NCBI GenBank assembly: GCA_963169105.1
Contig: OY720633.1
Location: forward strand, 158,177,780 to 158,241,779
Direction of reading: 5' to 3'
Length of the DNA: 64,000 nt
DNA from: Ceriagrion tenellum
Lineage: Eukaryota > Arthropoda > Insecta > Odonata > Coenagrionidae
Below are positions 36,380-46,845 of this stretch, one piece after another. Every line of letters starts with the position of its first letter. Positions within the stretch are counted from its first letter, which is position 1. The notes beneath the pieces are model-generated. The model had not been told where the DNA came from, did not search any database, and saw only the letters and a list, made by a program, of their open reading frames with translations. The position numbers were made by a program, and so were the translations under genes.

Positions 36380-38500
36380 CGCGCTGACCCCAAAGCAAAG
36401 CAAATGGACACTGAAGAGGAGAAGCAAAGCATTGGGAGTGGGTTTGAGTGTGAAGCCCTCTTCACCCCCCAACATTCACCAAAGCTACATTTAAACGAAT
36501 AGAAAAGTCAACATGTACCGAATATTCGAAATCGGATGCTATCGCCACACTGCTCATCGCAGAGTTAGCCCGTGACGTTCATGAGTGATTTACGACGGCA
36601 TTACGCATAATGGAAACTGTTCCGTGCGCCTCAAAAAAGGAGCGTTTGACAGCGGGGCATTTCATGAAAACACGCTGATGAATGAAACTGCATTTCAAAC
36701 TTAAATAAAAACATTCGGAACCACTCTGAAACTCGCGAATTTGAACTAGTAACATAATGTTTGTTAAGCGCACGGTATAAAGAGAATGCAATACCGCTGA
36801 ATTCAGGAGATCGTGAACAATATTATATTTGCATAAAGAATCGTATTATTTTCATCTTTGATAAAAAAGGGAAAAGCTTAGAAAAAAGATTAAAAAAAGA
36901 AATGCTATTCGTGAATATGAAATGACCCAAAAGATAAATTTCATTGTCTTAACGTTTCCCCGAAATTTCTTTTGGAATCGCCGACATTGAGTCCTCTAAG
37001 TACTACAGGAAACTTCAATCATCAATTCTAATGCTTAATAGCGTTACATAATAAAACTAAAATAATTTCTACACGGGCTATGAGATGAAATAGTACATAT
37101 ATCAGTTTCGTCAACACGTTTCAAATTAGTAGCAAATATCATTTATGTAGACATATTACCACGTGGCAAAGAACATTGCAATTCCAAATTAAATAGCAGC
37201 ATATTAATTAAACGTGATAGGGAAGACAAATACTAGTTGGCCAAATGAATTTGACTACACTTGTACTGGAGTTAAGGGATGGCCGAAAATAGTAGAGATA
37301 ATATACGAGATTTTAAAATCTATGCATAAAACGGAAATAGATTGATACCGTCACGCCTTCCACGTCCGTCAATCCCATTCATTTGTCTATTTTCAACGTC
37401 AGATAGAAAGAGAGAATGCAATAATTATCAACTATTAAGGAGTATGTAGCCCCAGCTTATTTACTACCCTCTCAATGAGGCTTAGTAAGACTTTAAAAAC
37501 CGTACTCTGGTCCGACTGTTCCATTTTGTTAACATCAAATATCAAAGAGAACGAAATAAAACTCTCACGCCAAGAAATTCTACTTGTTACTAGCAATCAA
37601 TTATGAAAATAGGATTGTCAAAGGGAAATTAGGTGATCCATTACTCTGCTCAACGCTAATTTCGAGCTCAAATACAGATCCACATCGTTATTCCTCTCCA
37701 CACCTCATTTGTCAATACGAAACTACCAACAAATGCAGGATATGCATAATAAAAATGGAATATTTTACACACGACGCCAATAGATCAATAATTTATGGAA
37801 CTAAGACCATAAATTAACGGGAAAAACATCGATTTTTATCACCATAAATGCACTAGATGCCAATGATGTTATTCCGACAACGCGATATGGGGATTTAATC
37901 GATATGCGCCGCAATAAAGACGGTGGAATAACGCGCCACTCATTTAATTAAGCACCTGCATAAACGGCTGTGAACAAATGAGGGGAACTGAATGAGATGC
38001 AGGCCCTCAGCAAATTTGAATCAAACTGGATGATACCGTGTTAATACTCGCGTGATTTGGCCTCTCATATTCCACGTATTTATGAATACGGATCAACACG
38101 AAAGAAAATAACAAAACTACGCAACAGGATCAGTACTTCGTACCCAGAACAATCTTCGTTAAAACAAAAGCGGGATTTTTACAGCCTCCATATTTTAAGC
38201 AAGTGAGTTCAAGTGGGACATAAAGCTAGCATGCAGTAACACCATCATCGTGACGATACTGACATTTAAAGAGCGTTTCGGAACCGAAATGTCAAAACAA
38301 GTACCGTCAAAATACAATTCCAAAGGCTTCCTGTTAGCCGTAAATGAAGATTAATCACTCATCTTAAATAAGAGATGTTGCAGAATTAAGTGGTTTCAAG
38401 ACTCATGCGGCCACACAAAAAGGACACTGGTGGTCGGTTATTTGGGGCAGCGACCAGCAACTAAGGTCATTTTCTCCTCCGCTTTTAGGTGAATATGTAT
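36380..38500. other. AT-rich non-coding stretch
   Basis: No gene, RNA gene or mobile-element end was recognised. Confidence 0.5.
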
Positions 38501-38539
38501 TTATTTCGATTCGACTACCACTGAAAGCACCACTTGAGG

Positions 38540-38682
38540 TCTTTTAATGCAGGGTTTTCATGACATGCAACGAAACACGTGAACTAACAGTAATGCCCTG
38601 GGAGGTGAAAAAACCCACCCAAGTGGGACTCGAACCCAACATCTTGGAGATATCAGGCGAGGAATTCACTCCACCGCTACCA
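38540..38682 (-). repeat. SINE, family 1
   Basis: Minus strand: a tRNA-like head with the B box ggttcgagtcc (in gttgggttcgagtcccactt), then gggtgggttttttcacctcc and cagggcat, matching the body of the 10.2-kb SINE (gggtagg ... cacctcc ... gggcat). The intact B box suggests a younger copy than the one at 25.1 kb. The 3' limit is uncertain. Confidence 0.6.
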
Positions 38683-38744
38683 AAAAATATACTTGTGAAT
38701 AAAGGAGCATTGGTAAAAATGTCAAGATAGGCATAAGACTAGGC

Positions 38745-38870
38745 CAAATAGGAGGGAAGGGAGTATTGGAGAAGTTTTTGCGGGACTAGTAGGATGGACA
38801 GGGTTAGTAATGAGTGGATGATGAAAGAAATTGCGTTAGATGCTCCAGGAATGGACGTCAGAGGCGGAAT
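38745..38870 (+). pseudogene. LINE reverse transcriptase C-terminal scrap
   Basis: The + strand at about 38770-38850 encodes SFCGTSRMDRVSNEW, then MMKEIALDAPGMDV. This aligns with SVCGKSRMDRVSNEW and the following residues of the LINE at 44373-45259, on the opposite strand. Only about 40 codons survive, and the downstream GHVKRMD-type block is not recognisable. It is an old fragment of the same LINE family. Confidence 0.65.
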
Positions 38871-39082
38871 ATTAGGGGCCTAAAAAAAGAGAGCGAGTGT
38901 GAAGTGAAAGTGGTTGCAGGAATAGAGTATTACGGAGAATATTATTAATGATTAGCCACTCTTCTAAGGTTAACGGCAATAACTAAATTCTTTGACTTTG
39001 CTAACCAAAAAAGGGAATGTGGTGAAGGGTATGAGTATAAAAATGGAGAAAGGATAATCCATCGTCAGCAACGGCCAAACTC

Positions 39083-39240
39083 TCTCGAAAGGTCTACAGC
39101 TATGCGTCCCATCCAAAGGGTGGAGTACCACACTTCCTCCTAGTGGGATACGTCAGGTAATCTCCGCCACAGCCGAGATTTGAATCCTGGCCCCCGGGAT
39201 GGGAGGTCGGTACTCGAGCCACCACCCCTCAATCAACCCC
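39083..39240 (-). repeat. SINE, family 2
   Basis: Minus strand: gtggtggctcgagtaccgac, then ggccaggattcaaatctcgg (B-box region), then a body ending in ggatgggacg and a diverged tail. Head and body order match the 14.7-kb SINE. Confidence 0.6.
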
Positions 39241-39606
39241 ATCCTCAGGAACACAGAGGCTGTGCTGCAATGTAGGTAGGTCATCCAGAGTTGTCTTTAG
39301 CCAGCGTCCATGACACGGAGCCGATATTTCAGGACAAAAGCCGATGCGCGCCTTACAACATATGATCGTCTGTAGAAACATACGTGATAGTTGAACAGTT
39401 TACCGATTTTCAATAAAGGCATCAAAAATCCATGTTGTAAAGTTTTTAATTACTCCATGATGAAAATCTTACGATTTAAATAGTTATTTTGTACGTATTC
39501 AACAACTTCGCACAAAACATTCGGGCAACATTGTTGTTCACCCTCAGAACGCCACCTACCAGCAGGTAACAAAATATTTCGCAAGCGCACACGGCTCGCG
39601 CTTTAA

Positions 39607-40259
39607 CCTACGTTTTCATGGACGCGTCAGACGCGCACGCGCGCGACGAGACGCTTCATTTCTTCGCGTGAACCGTTTACATGCAAGCGAACCTACGCGT
39701 AGGAGGTACCTACGCGCCATCTACAGCAGAGAAGTAATGGTAAAAAAAGAAGTGTGACGACCGTGTGTGCTTATCGCTCTACAACCTATTTTTGATAATT
39801 ATCTAGCTCCATCCAAGTGCAATAGCAATTGTTCTTCGATTTTCTCTACAACTTAATTCCTCTCATCCGAACGCCAACTTGCTGAGAGCTAATTAACGTG
39901 CAGTTTTCAAAAGAAATTGGATGCAGTGGTATCATTGAATCCCTTTTCCCTCCACGCCTTATCCCTTAGGTTTCTATCCCTGTATCGATAGTCCTTATAA
40001 TTGAACAGGAACGTGTACTTCTCTTGAATTTCGGAGATGACTATTTCATCCATAGAACCTACACTTCGCTGGTCAGCTATGCTTATGATTCTACGCGTTC
40101 CACGCGTCGAAAGTAGAAAATATTTCAACTCGGGCGACGCGACTCTACGCGAACATACGCGAACTCACGCGAACTCACGCGAAGAAATCCGAGATTCTAA
40201 TTGGCTGAAGATCTCGCTTTAGCGTCTCTTCGTCTGATACGCGTTCATGAAAACGTACC
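39607..40259. mobile_element. PIF/Harbinger-like non-autonomous transposon
   Basis: Terminal inverted repeats cctacgttttcatggacgcg (39607 onward) and the complement of cgcgttcatgaaaacgtacc (ending 40259) match with few differences, and subterminal gacgagacgc/gcgtctcttcgtc blocks also pair. It is flanked by taa (39604-39606) and tta (40260-40262), an imperfect 3-bp TWA duplication as in PIF/Harbinger. Subterminal acgcgaactc-type words are iterated at 40145-40185. A MADF-like coding remnant inside supports the assignment. No DDE transposase part was found. Element length is 653 bp. Confidence 0.65.
39907..40053 (-). pseudogene. MADF-like DNA-binding domain remnant
   Basis: An ATG at 40053 opens 48 codons on the minus strand (the frame is open further upstream without ATG). 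Residues 3-36 follow the MADF pattern: a hydrophobic IVISEIQ helix, FLFNYKD, YRYRDRNLRDKAW with the conserved aromatic and Arg/Trp positions, then KGF. MADF or Myb-like proteins are the second product of PIF/Harbinger transposons and bind element ends. The domain is cut short after about 45 residues by a stop at 39907. It is either a truncated exon or decay. The rest of the protein is absent. Confidence 0.55.
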
Positions 40260-40287
40260 TTAGGGGGCGCCAAGGCATGTTCCGACG
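40260..40287 (+). repeat. 28-bp direct repeat, left copy
   Basis: ttagggggcgccaaggcatg, continuing ttccgacg, recurs at 41671-41698 with five differences, all transitions. It abuts the right end of the PIF-like element, while the Helitron lies between the two copies. Confidence 0.7.
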
Positions 40288-40389
40288 CGAGCAAACGCAC
40301 CGAACACCTTCAATGGAAAGCCCCTCAAACCCCAATCAGCATATCATCATAGAGGACAGACCTGGAAGTTACTTGAAGAAAAGAACGTT

Positions 40390-40780
40390 GATGGGACCAG
40401 AAGCTCAGCAGGGGTGCTCCGTGGTGCCGTGTCTTACCCTTCCCGAGGAAATTCTAATTTCTATCACCCCCCAAGCCCCCTCGAGGGGTCATTTCATCCG
40501 AATATATATTCATCCCCTCCAGCCCCCCCCCCCACTACTCTTCTTCCTCCTCCAAAAGCGGCGTCGTCCGGCATGCGTGAGAATCGTCGGGGTGAGTTTT
40601 TCGGCGCCCCGCTTCGTCTTTAAGTGCGTGCCGGCATGCACTAAGTAGTGTGGGGGAGGAAGTGCGGGGGGCGGGGCTGCGCGCGCATCTCCACTGTTCA
40701 CCATACTTATAAGTGTCCCTCTTCTCTCTCTCCTTCTCTCCACATCTCTCCACTCGCTCCTCCAATACATAACACTACCA
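40390..40780. other. C-rich low-complexity segment
   Basis: Contains ten C at about 40526, C/T-rich words and CG-rich patches. Open frames on both strands are low-complexity. Nothing coding is supported. Confidence 0.5.
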
Positions 40781-40891
40781 CAGAGACGACAGGATGCCAA
40801 CCTTCCAGCATTTTCCCGGAGATTAACGGAATCATCGAGTTATTTCAACATCTTTCGCCTACCGAATTGACCCATTTCGCTTCCGTTCAAA

Positions 40892-41514
40892 TCTTTATCT
40901 TCATATATTTAATTCTTCTGTACGCGTGTATGTCACTGAACTCCTCCTAAACGGCAGGACCGATTTTGATGAAATTTTTTGTGTGTGTTTGAGTGGGTCC
41001 CTGGATGGTTTGGATTCACAATTGGACCCGGTAGGTGGCGCTGCGATCGTGTTCTAGGAATTTTTTTTGACGAATTTTATTTTATTTTTAAAAAGATTTT
41101 TCGCATATCAGAACATATAACCCCAATTTCACCCCCCCCCCCCCATCACCCCCAATATTTTTAATATGAAAAAAATCATAAGTTCAATAATTGACCGCTA
41201 AAACCTTCTGAGAAGTTCATTAATAATTGACCATCTGAGAATAATTTATAGTTATGTTTGTGTACCATAGGTGGCGCTGATGTCGAATTCTGTGCTACTT
41301 GACGTACGCATCAATACATGCGCAGGTCGTCGCACTTGCGTCGTAGCTTGGCGTTGTTTTGACGAAACGAAAATATTGAAATGCCAAACTTAATGTCAAA
41401 TGTCACTTAGTGTATAGTTTATCGATAATTCGAATATCGAACAAACGTTTGCTGAACCGGCTAATACCAAACAAGCCAACGCTTGGACAGGACAACGTCT
41501 GTCGGGTCCGTTAG
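40892..41514 (+). mobile_element. Non-autonomous Helitron
   Basis: The 5' part contains the segment ctgaactcctcctaaacggc, followed by ggaccgattttgatgaaat (40936-40975), common in arthropod Helitron-like repeats. The 3' end has a hairpin-forming ggacaggacaacgtctgtcg, then ggtcc (41485-41509), followed by gttagt, a one-base variant of the canonical CTAG-T terminus (41511-41515). The 5' TC start is placed at 40892 but could be 40898. Helitrons move by rolling-circle replication using Rep/helicase proteins, which are absent here. There are two internal aggtggcgctg words (about 41034 and 41270) and a 14-C run near 41138. Confidence 0.7.
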
Positions 41515-41670
41515 TTAGATATAAAATTGTAAGAACTTCTACCCATTGTTCGTTTTTTTCTCGGATTTATAATTTTGATTCAATAGCCGCTACTGGTAAT
41601 CTAAAATATTTTTTACGTATCTCAATATCTGGAGATTTAACTGATGGTCTCATGGTGGTATATATGTGGT

Positions 41671-41698
41671 TTAGGGGGTGCCGAGGTGTGTTCCGATG
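41671..41698 (+). repeat. 28-bp direct repeat, right copy
   Basis: Partner of 40260-40287; all five differences are transitions (c/t or a/g). The origin is unknown. Confidence 0.7.
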
Positions 41699-41699
41699 A

Positions 41700-42800
41700 C
41701 TATCTCATCTAGTCGCAATTCAAATTTCTTTAAATATACTAAGTTGAGAAATGGATACTCCCAATTTATTACAAATACAAATTCAAAGTTTGGAGATTTA
41801 GCATGGAGTCTTGGAGTTCGCCAGGAGTTTTCGCCTCGGACAACACATACGTCTCCACGACATTAGAGACCATTTCTTCCTGTCGTTGGTCACCAGGAGG
41901 ACATACATGCACACACAGGAGACTTGGCCTTTAGTGACATTTTGGATTCCTCTTTGATTTATAGCATTCAAAGTTTGTCAAAATCCTGTTTTATATTAAT
42001 AACCTGTAATAAAAAAAATAAGACCAGCATTCTCCAGAATCGAATTCTTCCAAGGACAGACTTCTCCAGGATCGTATTCTCTAGGGGTTGGCAACCCTGG
42101 CTACGACCCATGCCCCACTCAGAGCCGTATCCCAGCCATTCACCCCGTAAGTCCACCCACTCTCAACTCCTCCACTACGACTGGCATCAATCCGCGCCCG
42201 ACCAGGGGCCGCCCCACAGCAGCGACGACCAGATTGATCGCAGTGGACGCCGAGGTTCGATGTGGAACGACGCCGCCGCTCCGCTCGTCGCAGCCGTGGA
42301 TGAATCACGCGAGTCGCAGAGAGAGCGGATCTATTTCTGTTTGTAATTTCGCGGCTACGAGGGGCGGGTTTAACTCCCGACGAGACGCCTTCGAGTGAAG
42401 GGACAATGCCGCCTCCTCGTCTTCCACGTGTGGGACGACACCTTTAAGAAGCGGTGGTTCGATTCTACTCGCCACGGCGTCGGCGTATCAAATCCTTTGG
42501 GTAACTCGAACGTTCATCTTGACGCTGACGATAAACTTCGCGGTGCAATTGGCTCGTGGGCGTCGCAAATAGAAGTGCTCTTACCATATGGGCCGCGGAG
42601 AAGACGAGGAAGAAGAAGTTTCTTAAGATCCCTGAAAACTCTCCCACTCTTTGGATTGGTAGTACAAAACGTTTGCGAATTCTTTTGCTCCACACTTACG
42701 TTACATCAATCTCACAACTTTACTTCCATCTTTCCCAATTGAGGATACGTCATCATCATATTACTTCCAAAGACTTCCACGTGTAACCAACATATCTGGC
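41700..42800. other. Unique segment with a GC-rich core, nothing identified
   Basis: About 42100-42600 is GC- and CG-rich and is spanned by frames of 140 codons (41924-42346) and 115 codons (42395-42742) on the + strand, without a domain I recognise. These could be a decayed retroelement, a CpG-rich regulatory segment or chance. Confidence 0.35.
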
Positions 42801-42814
42801 CACACAAGAGGGCG

Positions 42815-42885
42815 GCGCGCTAGCTTAGAGGACATAGTACGTACTCTTCGAGGGATTTAGGGATCCGATACGGGTGAAGCTTCTT
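42815..42885 (+). repeat. tRNA-like SINE head (tentative)
   Basis: tagcttagaggacatagtac (A-box-like), followed by gggatttagggatccgatac (B-box-like), has roughly tRNA spacing. There is no tail or flanking duplication. Confidence 0.3.
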
Positions 42886-43404
42886 AAGATACGTCCACCT
42901 TTAACTAATTCAGAGTGATTCTGTAATGACCAGACCTTGTTTAAATGCTAGCGAGGATAGGGGAAAAGCCAGGGGGTGGATTCCGCACGTACACCTTTGT
43001 GCTCACACTACGTGAATTTTACTCTGGCACGTAAATTTTTATATCCGCACGGTTATATTCGCCTCAAAAATCAAGATATGTTCAAACTGTTTACGAAGAT
43101 AAAGCGCAATATCACTCATTTACATTGCTGTCAAATTCGATGAAGTTCTAGACACTGAACACCGCAACAGACAAGTAAATTTCAAAAGGAGTTTCGGAGC
43201 TCATAAGAAAGAAAAATTGGACCCGGAATTTAAATGCAAAATCCATCATTACCAACAGAGGTCCTTTGATATCCATTGGTTTAGCGCATTCGGGATTTAA
43301 CTCTCGCAACACACGCGCAGCGATAAGCAACGGTTCCTTCGGATATCATGATCTCAGAAAAAACAAATACTTCCTAAAATTTCCACAATCTTTCTGTCAA
43401 CTCG

Positions 43405-43480
43405 CCGACCTAGGTTTCGATCAGAGAATGACATGAGTCGAGAGGAAACCTACGTCTGTGGGTCGAAATAAAACTTGTGC
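43405..43480 (-). other. Possible decayed hammerhead-bearing repeat
   Basis: The + strand word cgacctaggtttcgat is the complement of atcgaaacctaggtcg. This is the GAAA, palindromic helix III and GUC part seen at 13246-13257. The CTGATGA part is replaced by ctcatgt and helix II does not pair well. It is probably a dead relative or coincidence. Confidence 0.25.
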
Positions 43481-43934
43481 GGAAATGAGATAAAGTTCTG
43501 TTATTTAGAGAACATGATATCTATTACCAATTTCCACTAGAAATCGCCTGAGTTATTTAAATTAATCAAAGATGCATCCACGGAGACGGATAATCACACC
43601 ACTCAGAATAGGTAACAATTGCTACATCAATAAAAATTTCTAACTTCCTTTAATTACAATGTAAAGAATTCGTTTAACCGAGTCTATTCCATCACCTCGA
43701 GGAAACAAACATGCAGCCAGGCTTTATGCTTAGTTAGTCATAAATGCGGTATAAATACTATTTGACCATGTAATACGCATAGTCAAGTTCCACAAGCAAA
43801 AATAGCAAGCTTTTACGCACAAGTTTCACCCAGCCGAGCAAAAGAAGCTTTATTGGCATAACAATGGTGATCGCGACGTTCTAGAATTTCGATAAACGAC
43901 CTTTTTCTATGACAAAGAACTTGGCAAGGCTTCG

Positions 43935-44345
43935 TCCCGTCCCCCCCCCCGTAACATCAACCCCTAGCTCCCTCCCCCCAATTGCTAAACTTTCCCAATC
44001 CAGGGTTTTCCGCCTCGCCACACTCTTCCCCCATTTCCCTGGCCACTCACTCCCCACTCCCCACTCCCTCTCTCTCTCCCTTCTTCCGTCTAATCCTCTC
44101 TCTCAAAACCCTCTCTTCTCCACCCCTCCGCCGTCCTCGCCAACCCACCACACGCGCCATAATCTTCGCCATCCTCTCCCATCCACCACCGCCTCGCCAC
44201 ACGAAAAATCCTTGCTCATCCCCCCCCCCCTCGCCTCTCTCCCTGGGCCAATCCCCTCTGCCTTCTCCAAAGTACGCCTCCCCTTCCAACAACCAACCTT
44301 TCCATGTAGTCTTCGCACCTTCTCTTTTTAGTCTTAACCCACGCC
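43935..44345. repeat. Pyrimidine-rich (C/T) tract
   Basis: The + strand is C/T-rich with ten-C runs at about 43940 and 44220. The 140- and 147-codon frames here are low-complexity artefacts. Confidence 0.7.
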
Positions 44346-44357
44346 TCGTCCTGCATT

Positions 44358-44372
44358 CATTCGTGATAAATA
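44358..44372 (+). repeat. Target-site duplication of the LINE insertion, left copy
   Basis: cattcgtgataaata, identical over 15 bp to 45260-45274. Confidence 0.85.
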
Positions 44373-45259
44373 CATACATACATACCAATCACTCCGTTCC
44401 CTTCCGGGGTAGGCACAGTCACTAAGTTGCACTCATAAATACATATTTGTACACCAAACTCTGCTTCAACTATTTCCTCCATACTCACTTATCCTTGCAA
44501 ACCTCTTTTGCTTCATTTACCCCCATACACTGCTTCATAGAAGCTCTCCTGTTTTTATGGCTCCTCCTGAGAATTTCCTCAACCACAACTTTCTCGGCCT
44601 ATCTCTACCTCTCGCACCATTCATTTCACTCTCATATATCTGTTTCTTTATTCTACTCTCATCCATTCTCTTAACATGGCCAAACCAACGAAGCACACTC
44701 TTTTCATATACATCCATTACTGGAGTATCTAACCCACATTCATTTATTACCCACTCATTACTCACCCTATCCATCCTACTTTTACCGCAAACACTCCTCA
44801 AACAACTCATACCCACGGCGTTTAGTCTACTCTTATGTTTATCCTGACATACCCATGTTTCACTACCATACATCAAAGTGGGGAGAAGTACACTTTTGTA
44901 CACGGTGATTTTCGCTTCCTTAGACAGTCACTCATTCCTTTATATGCTCCACATGCTACCTACCACTTTCCTTCCAGCATTTGCAAGTCTCTTTATCTCC
45001 TCATCTATCCGTCCATCTTTCGCAAACAACTTACCTAAGTACACAAAATCATCCACCTGTTCAATTCCTTCACCATTCGTCCTCATCATATAGTTATTCT
45101 CCCCATTCTCCTTATCAAAAACTACTACTTTAGACTGGCACGTATTTACCCTCAATTCTATTCTCTCTATTGATTCACAGAACTTATCTAGGAGCTTCTG
45201 TAATCCCTGTTGACTCTCTGAGATCAAAACAGCATCATCCGCATATAGTAGAACTCGCA
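44373..45259 (-). mobile_element. 5'-truncated LINE insertion with a 15-bp target-site duplication
   Basis: The insertion reads on the minus strand from 45259 to 44373 and is bracketed by perfect 15-bp direct repeats. Its 3' end is a short tatg-repeat tail (complement of catacatacata at 44372-44383). It is 887 bp long, and the 5' end falls immediately upstream of the reverse transcriptase active site. This is the classic product of target-primed reverse transcription that stopped early. The clade is not certain. The GHVKRMD-type tail region resembles LINE families whose RT ends in a WFGH motif. Confidence 0.85.
44535..45259 (-). pseudogene. LINE reverse transcriptase, from the active site to the C-terminus
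   Basis: Minus strand, one frame. It starts at RVLLYADDAVLIS (45258 onward), where YADD is the catalytic motif, then has a VNTCQSKVVVF block, a FVYLGKLF block, AGRKVVGSMWSI, two in-frame stops (about 44915-44940), LSKEAKITVYKSVLLPT, LMYGSETW, SRMDRVSNEW, LRWFGHVKRMD and GRDRPRKLW, then a stop at 44535. The two stops fall inside a conserved stretch, so the copy is inactivated by point changes rather than frameshift. The frame is otherwise intact, which indicates a fairly young insertion. A related scrap lies at 38745-38870. Confidence 0.85.
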
Positions 45260-45274
45260 CATTCGTGATAAATA
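45260..45274 (+). repeat. Target-site duplication of the LINE insertion, right copy
   Basis: Identical to 44358-44372. Confidence 0.85.
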
Positions 45275-45629
45275 TTTAACTTATTGTTTAAAACCTAATA
45301 AAGCTTCCTTTCAATGGGGTTTTTATATAAGAGACCGAAAGTTCATAACTTGCTAACAGTCAATACGAAGATTAAAAACGCTAATTTACTTTAGGTGGCC
45401 TTGGGATGGCTAATTTCTCATCCAGATGCTAAATACGTATAAAATGTAATAGGGTAAAGTTTTGTTTGTTTCTGTTTTTGGTTTAGTGATTTGTTCTTTT
45501 ACCAATATGAGTTATATCCAGCAATGCCCTATTTCGAGGGTAGCCTCAAAACAATTATTCTTAGAGGCTACTTAAAAACTTTCTCAACGTAAGTGGGTAA
45601 AAATTGTAACTTGGAGAATATGATTTCTG

Positions 45630-46340
45630 GAAGGTAACGACGGGTGATAAAGGGGAATAGAGCAATGGAGGAAAGACGGGAGGACGGGAAGAGGAAGAGG
45701 GGTAGGATGCGGTATGGGCGGGGAAATAATAGCAGAGGTGCGGGAGGTTATCCGCCGCCGGTTGGTTGTCATTTTTTTTTCTTCAAGCGCTCGGTTGATT
45801 CCTTCTCCCTTTCCTCCCGACTGTATAAGTATTCCTCGTTTCCCATCCTCTTCCGTCGCCGCCGGCGGCTGTTTCTTCCTCGATCCCCTCGGGAGAGTGA
45901 ACGAAGGAGGAGCAGGCGATGAATCTAATTTTTCGCCCCTTTATGTCCCGAGGACTCGTTTCTGCTCCTCCGCGCTCTGCTCCTCCTCTCTCGCCGCTAC
46001 GAGTCGGCGGCAGTCGACGGCTGGGAGGAGGAGGAGGAGAGGCACTTCCTTTTGAAAGAAAACCCACCCCCCTTCCTTCCCTTCCCCCTCCTCCCCCGCT
46101 CCAACATCATTCCCTCCCCACACCCTCCACCCTTCCCACACCGTCGGAACGCCTGTCGCGGGATTAGGGCGCCTCCCCCGCCCCCCTGGACGCCCTCTTC
46201 CCAACCACCCCACATCTCCCGAGATCTCCTCCTCCCCCTGTCGATTAACCTCCCCCTCAACTACCCAACCAGCCTTCTCCTCCCCATGTTCTCGCCCGCC
46301 CCCCCCCCTTACCCCACCCAACCCCCTCCCTAACCCCCCG
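45630..46340. repeat. Purine then pyrimidine GC-rich block
   Basis: About 45640-45740 is G/A-rich, and about 46060-46335 is strongly C-rich with eight- to nine-C runs. Frames of up to 141 codons on both strands are low-complexity. Confidence 0.65.
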
Positions 46341-46845
46341 TAGCGCCACTCGGCATATATACCCATATCCTCGAGATTTTTTTCATCATATTTTCATCCG
46401 AGAGGATTAACTTACAAGAATTGGTTGATTATGCTTGAGTTATTACCCTTATTGCATTAGATGCGCCACGAGATCCTTTTTTCGAGTTCGCCAGAAGCAC
46501 GACGGAAGGGAAAATACGAAGGGAAAGAGAACGAGGAGGTATATACATTCAAGGGACAAAGCTTGGGGACAAATCAAACGATGGACAGTAAAGTGAGGAA
46601 AGAGAAATACAGTACGGAAAGAGAGAGATACATCGGTAGAGGGAATTAGGTAAGAATGAAAGTGTACCGGTACGTATAATCGAAGAAAAAGCCGATAAAT
46701 GAAAAAAAATATTACCTTTAATCCTGAAAGGGCTGCGGTAACTAGCACTTTACACAGACTTTAGGCAAAACGAGGAAAAAGATCCTTCCTTTCAAAAAGC
46801 CATCCACACTAGTTGGAATAACATTACTGAGGATACAAGTGAAGA

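Noticed and set aside
35827..36475. 212- and 187-codon minus-strand frames
   Set aside because: Low-complexity Pro/Ser-rich products of a G/A-rich tract, overlapping each other in two frames.
44447..45093. Plus-strand frames of 67-96 codons
   Set aside because: They are antisense to the LINE reverse transcriptase on the minus strand.
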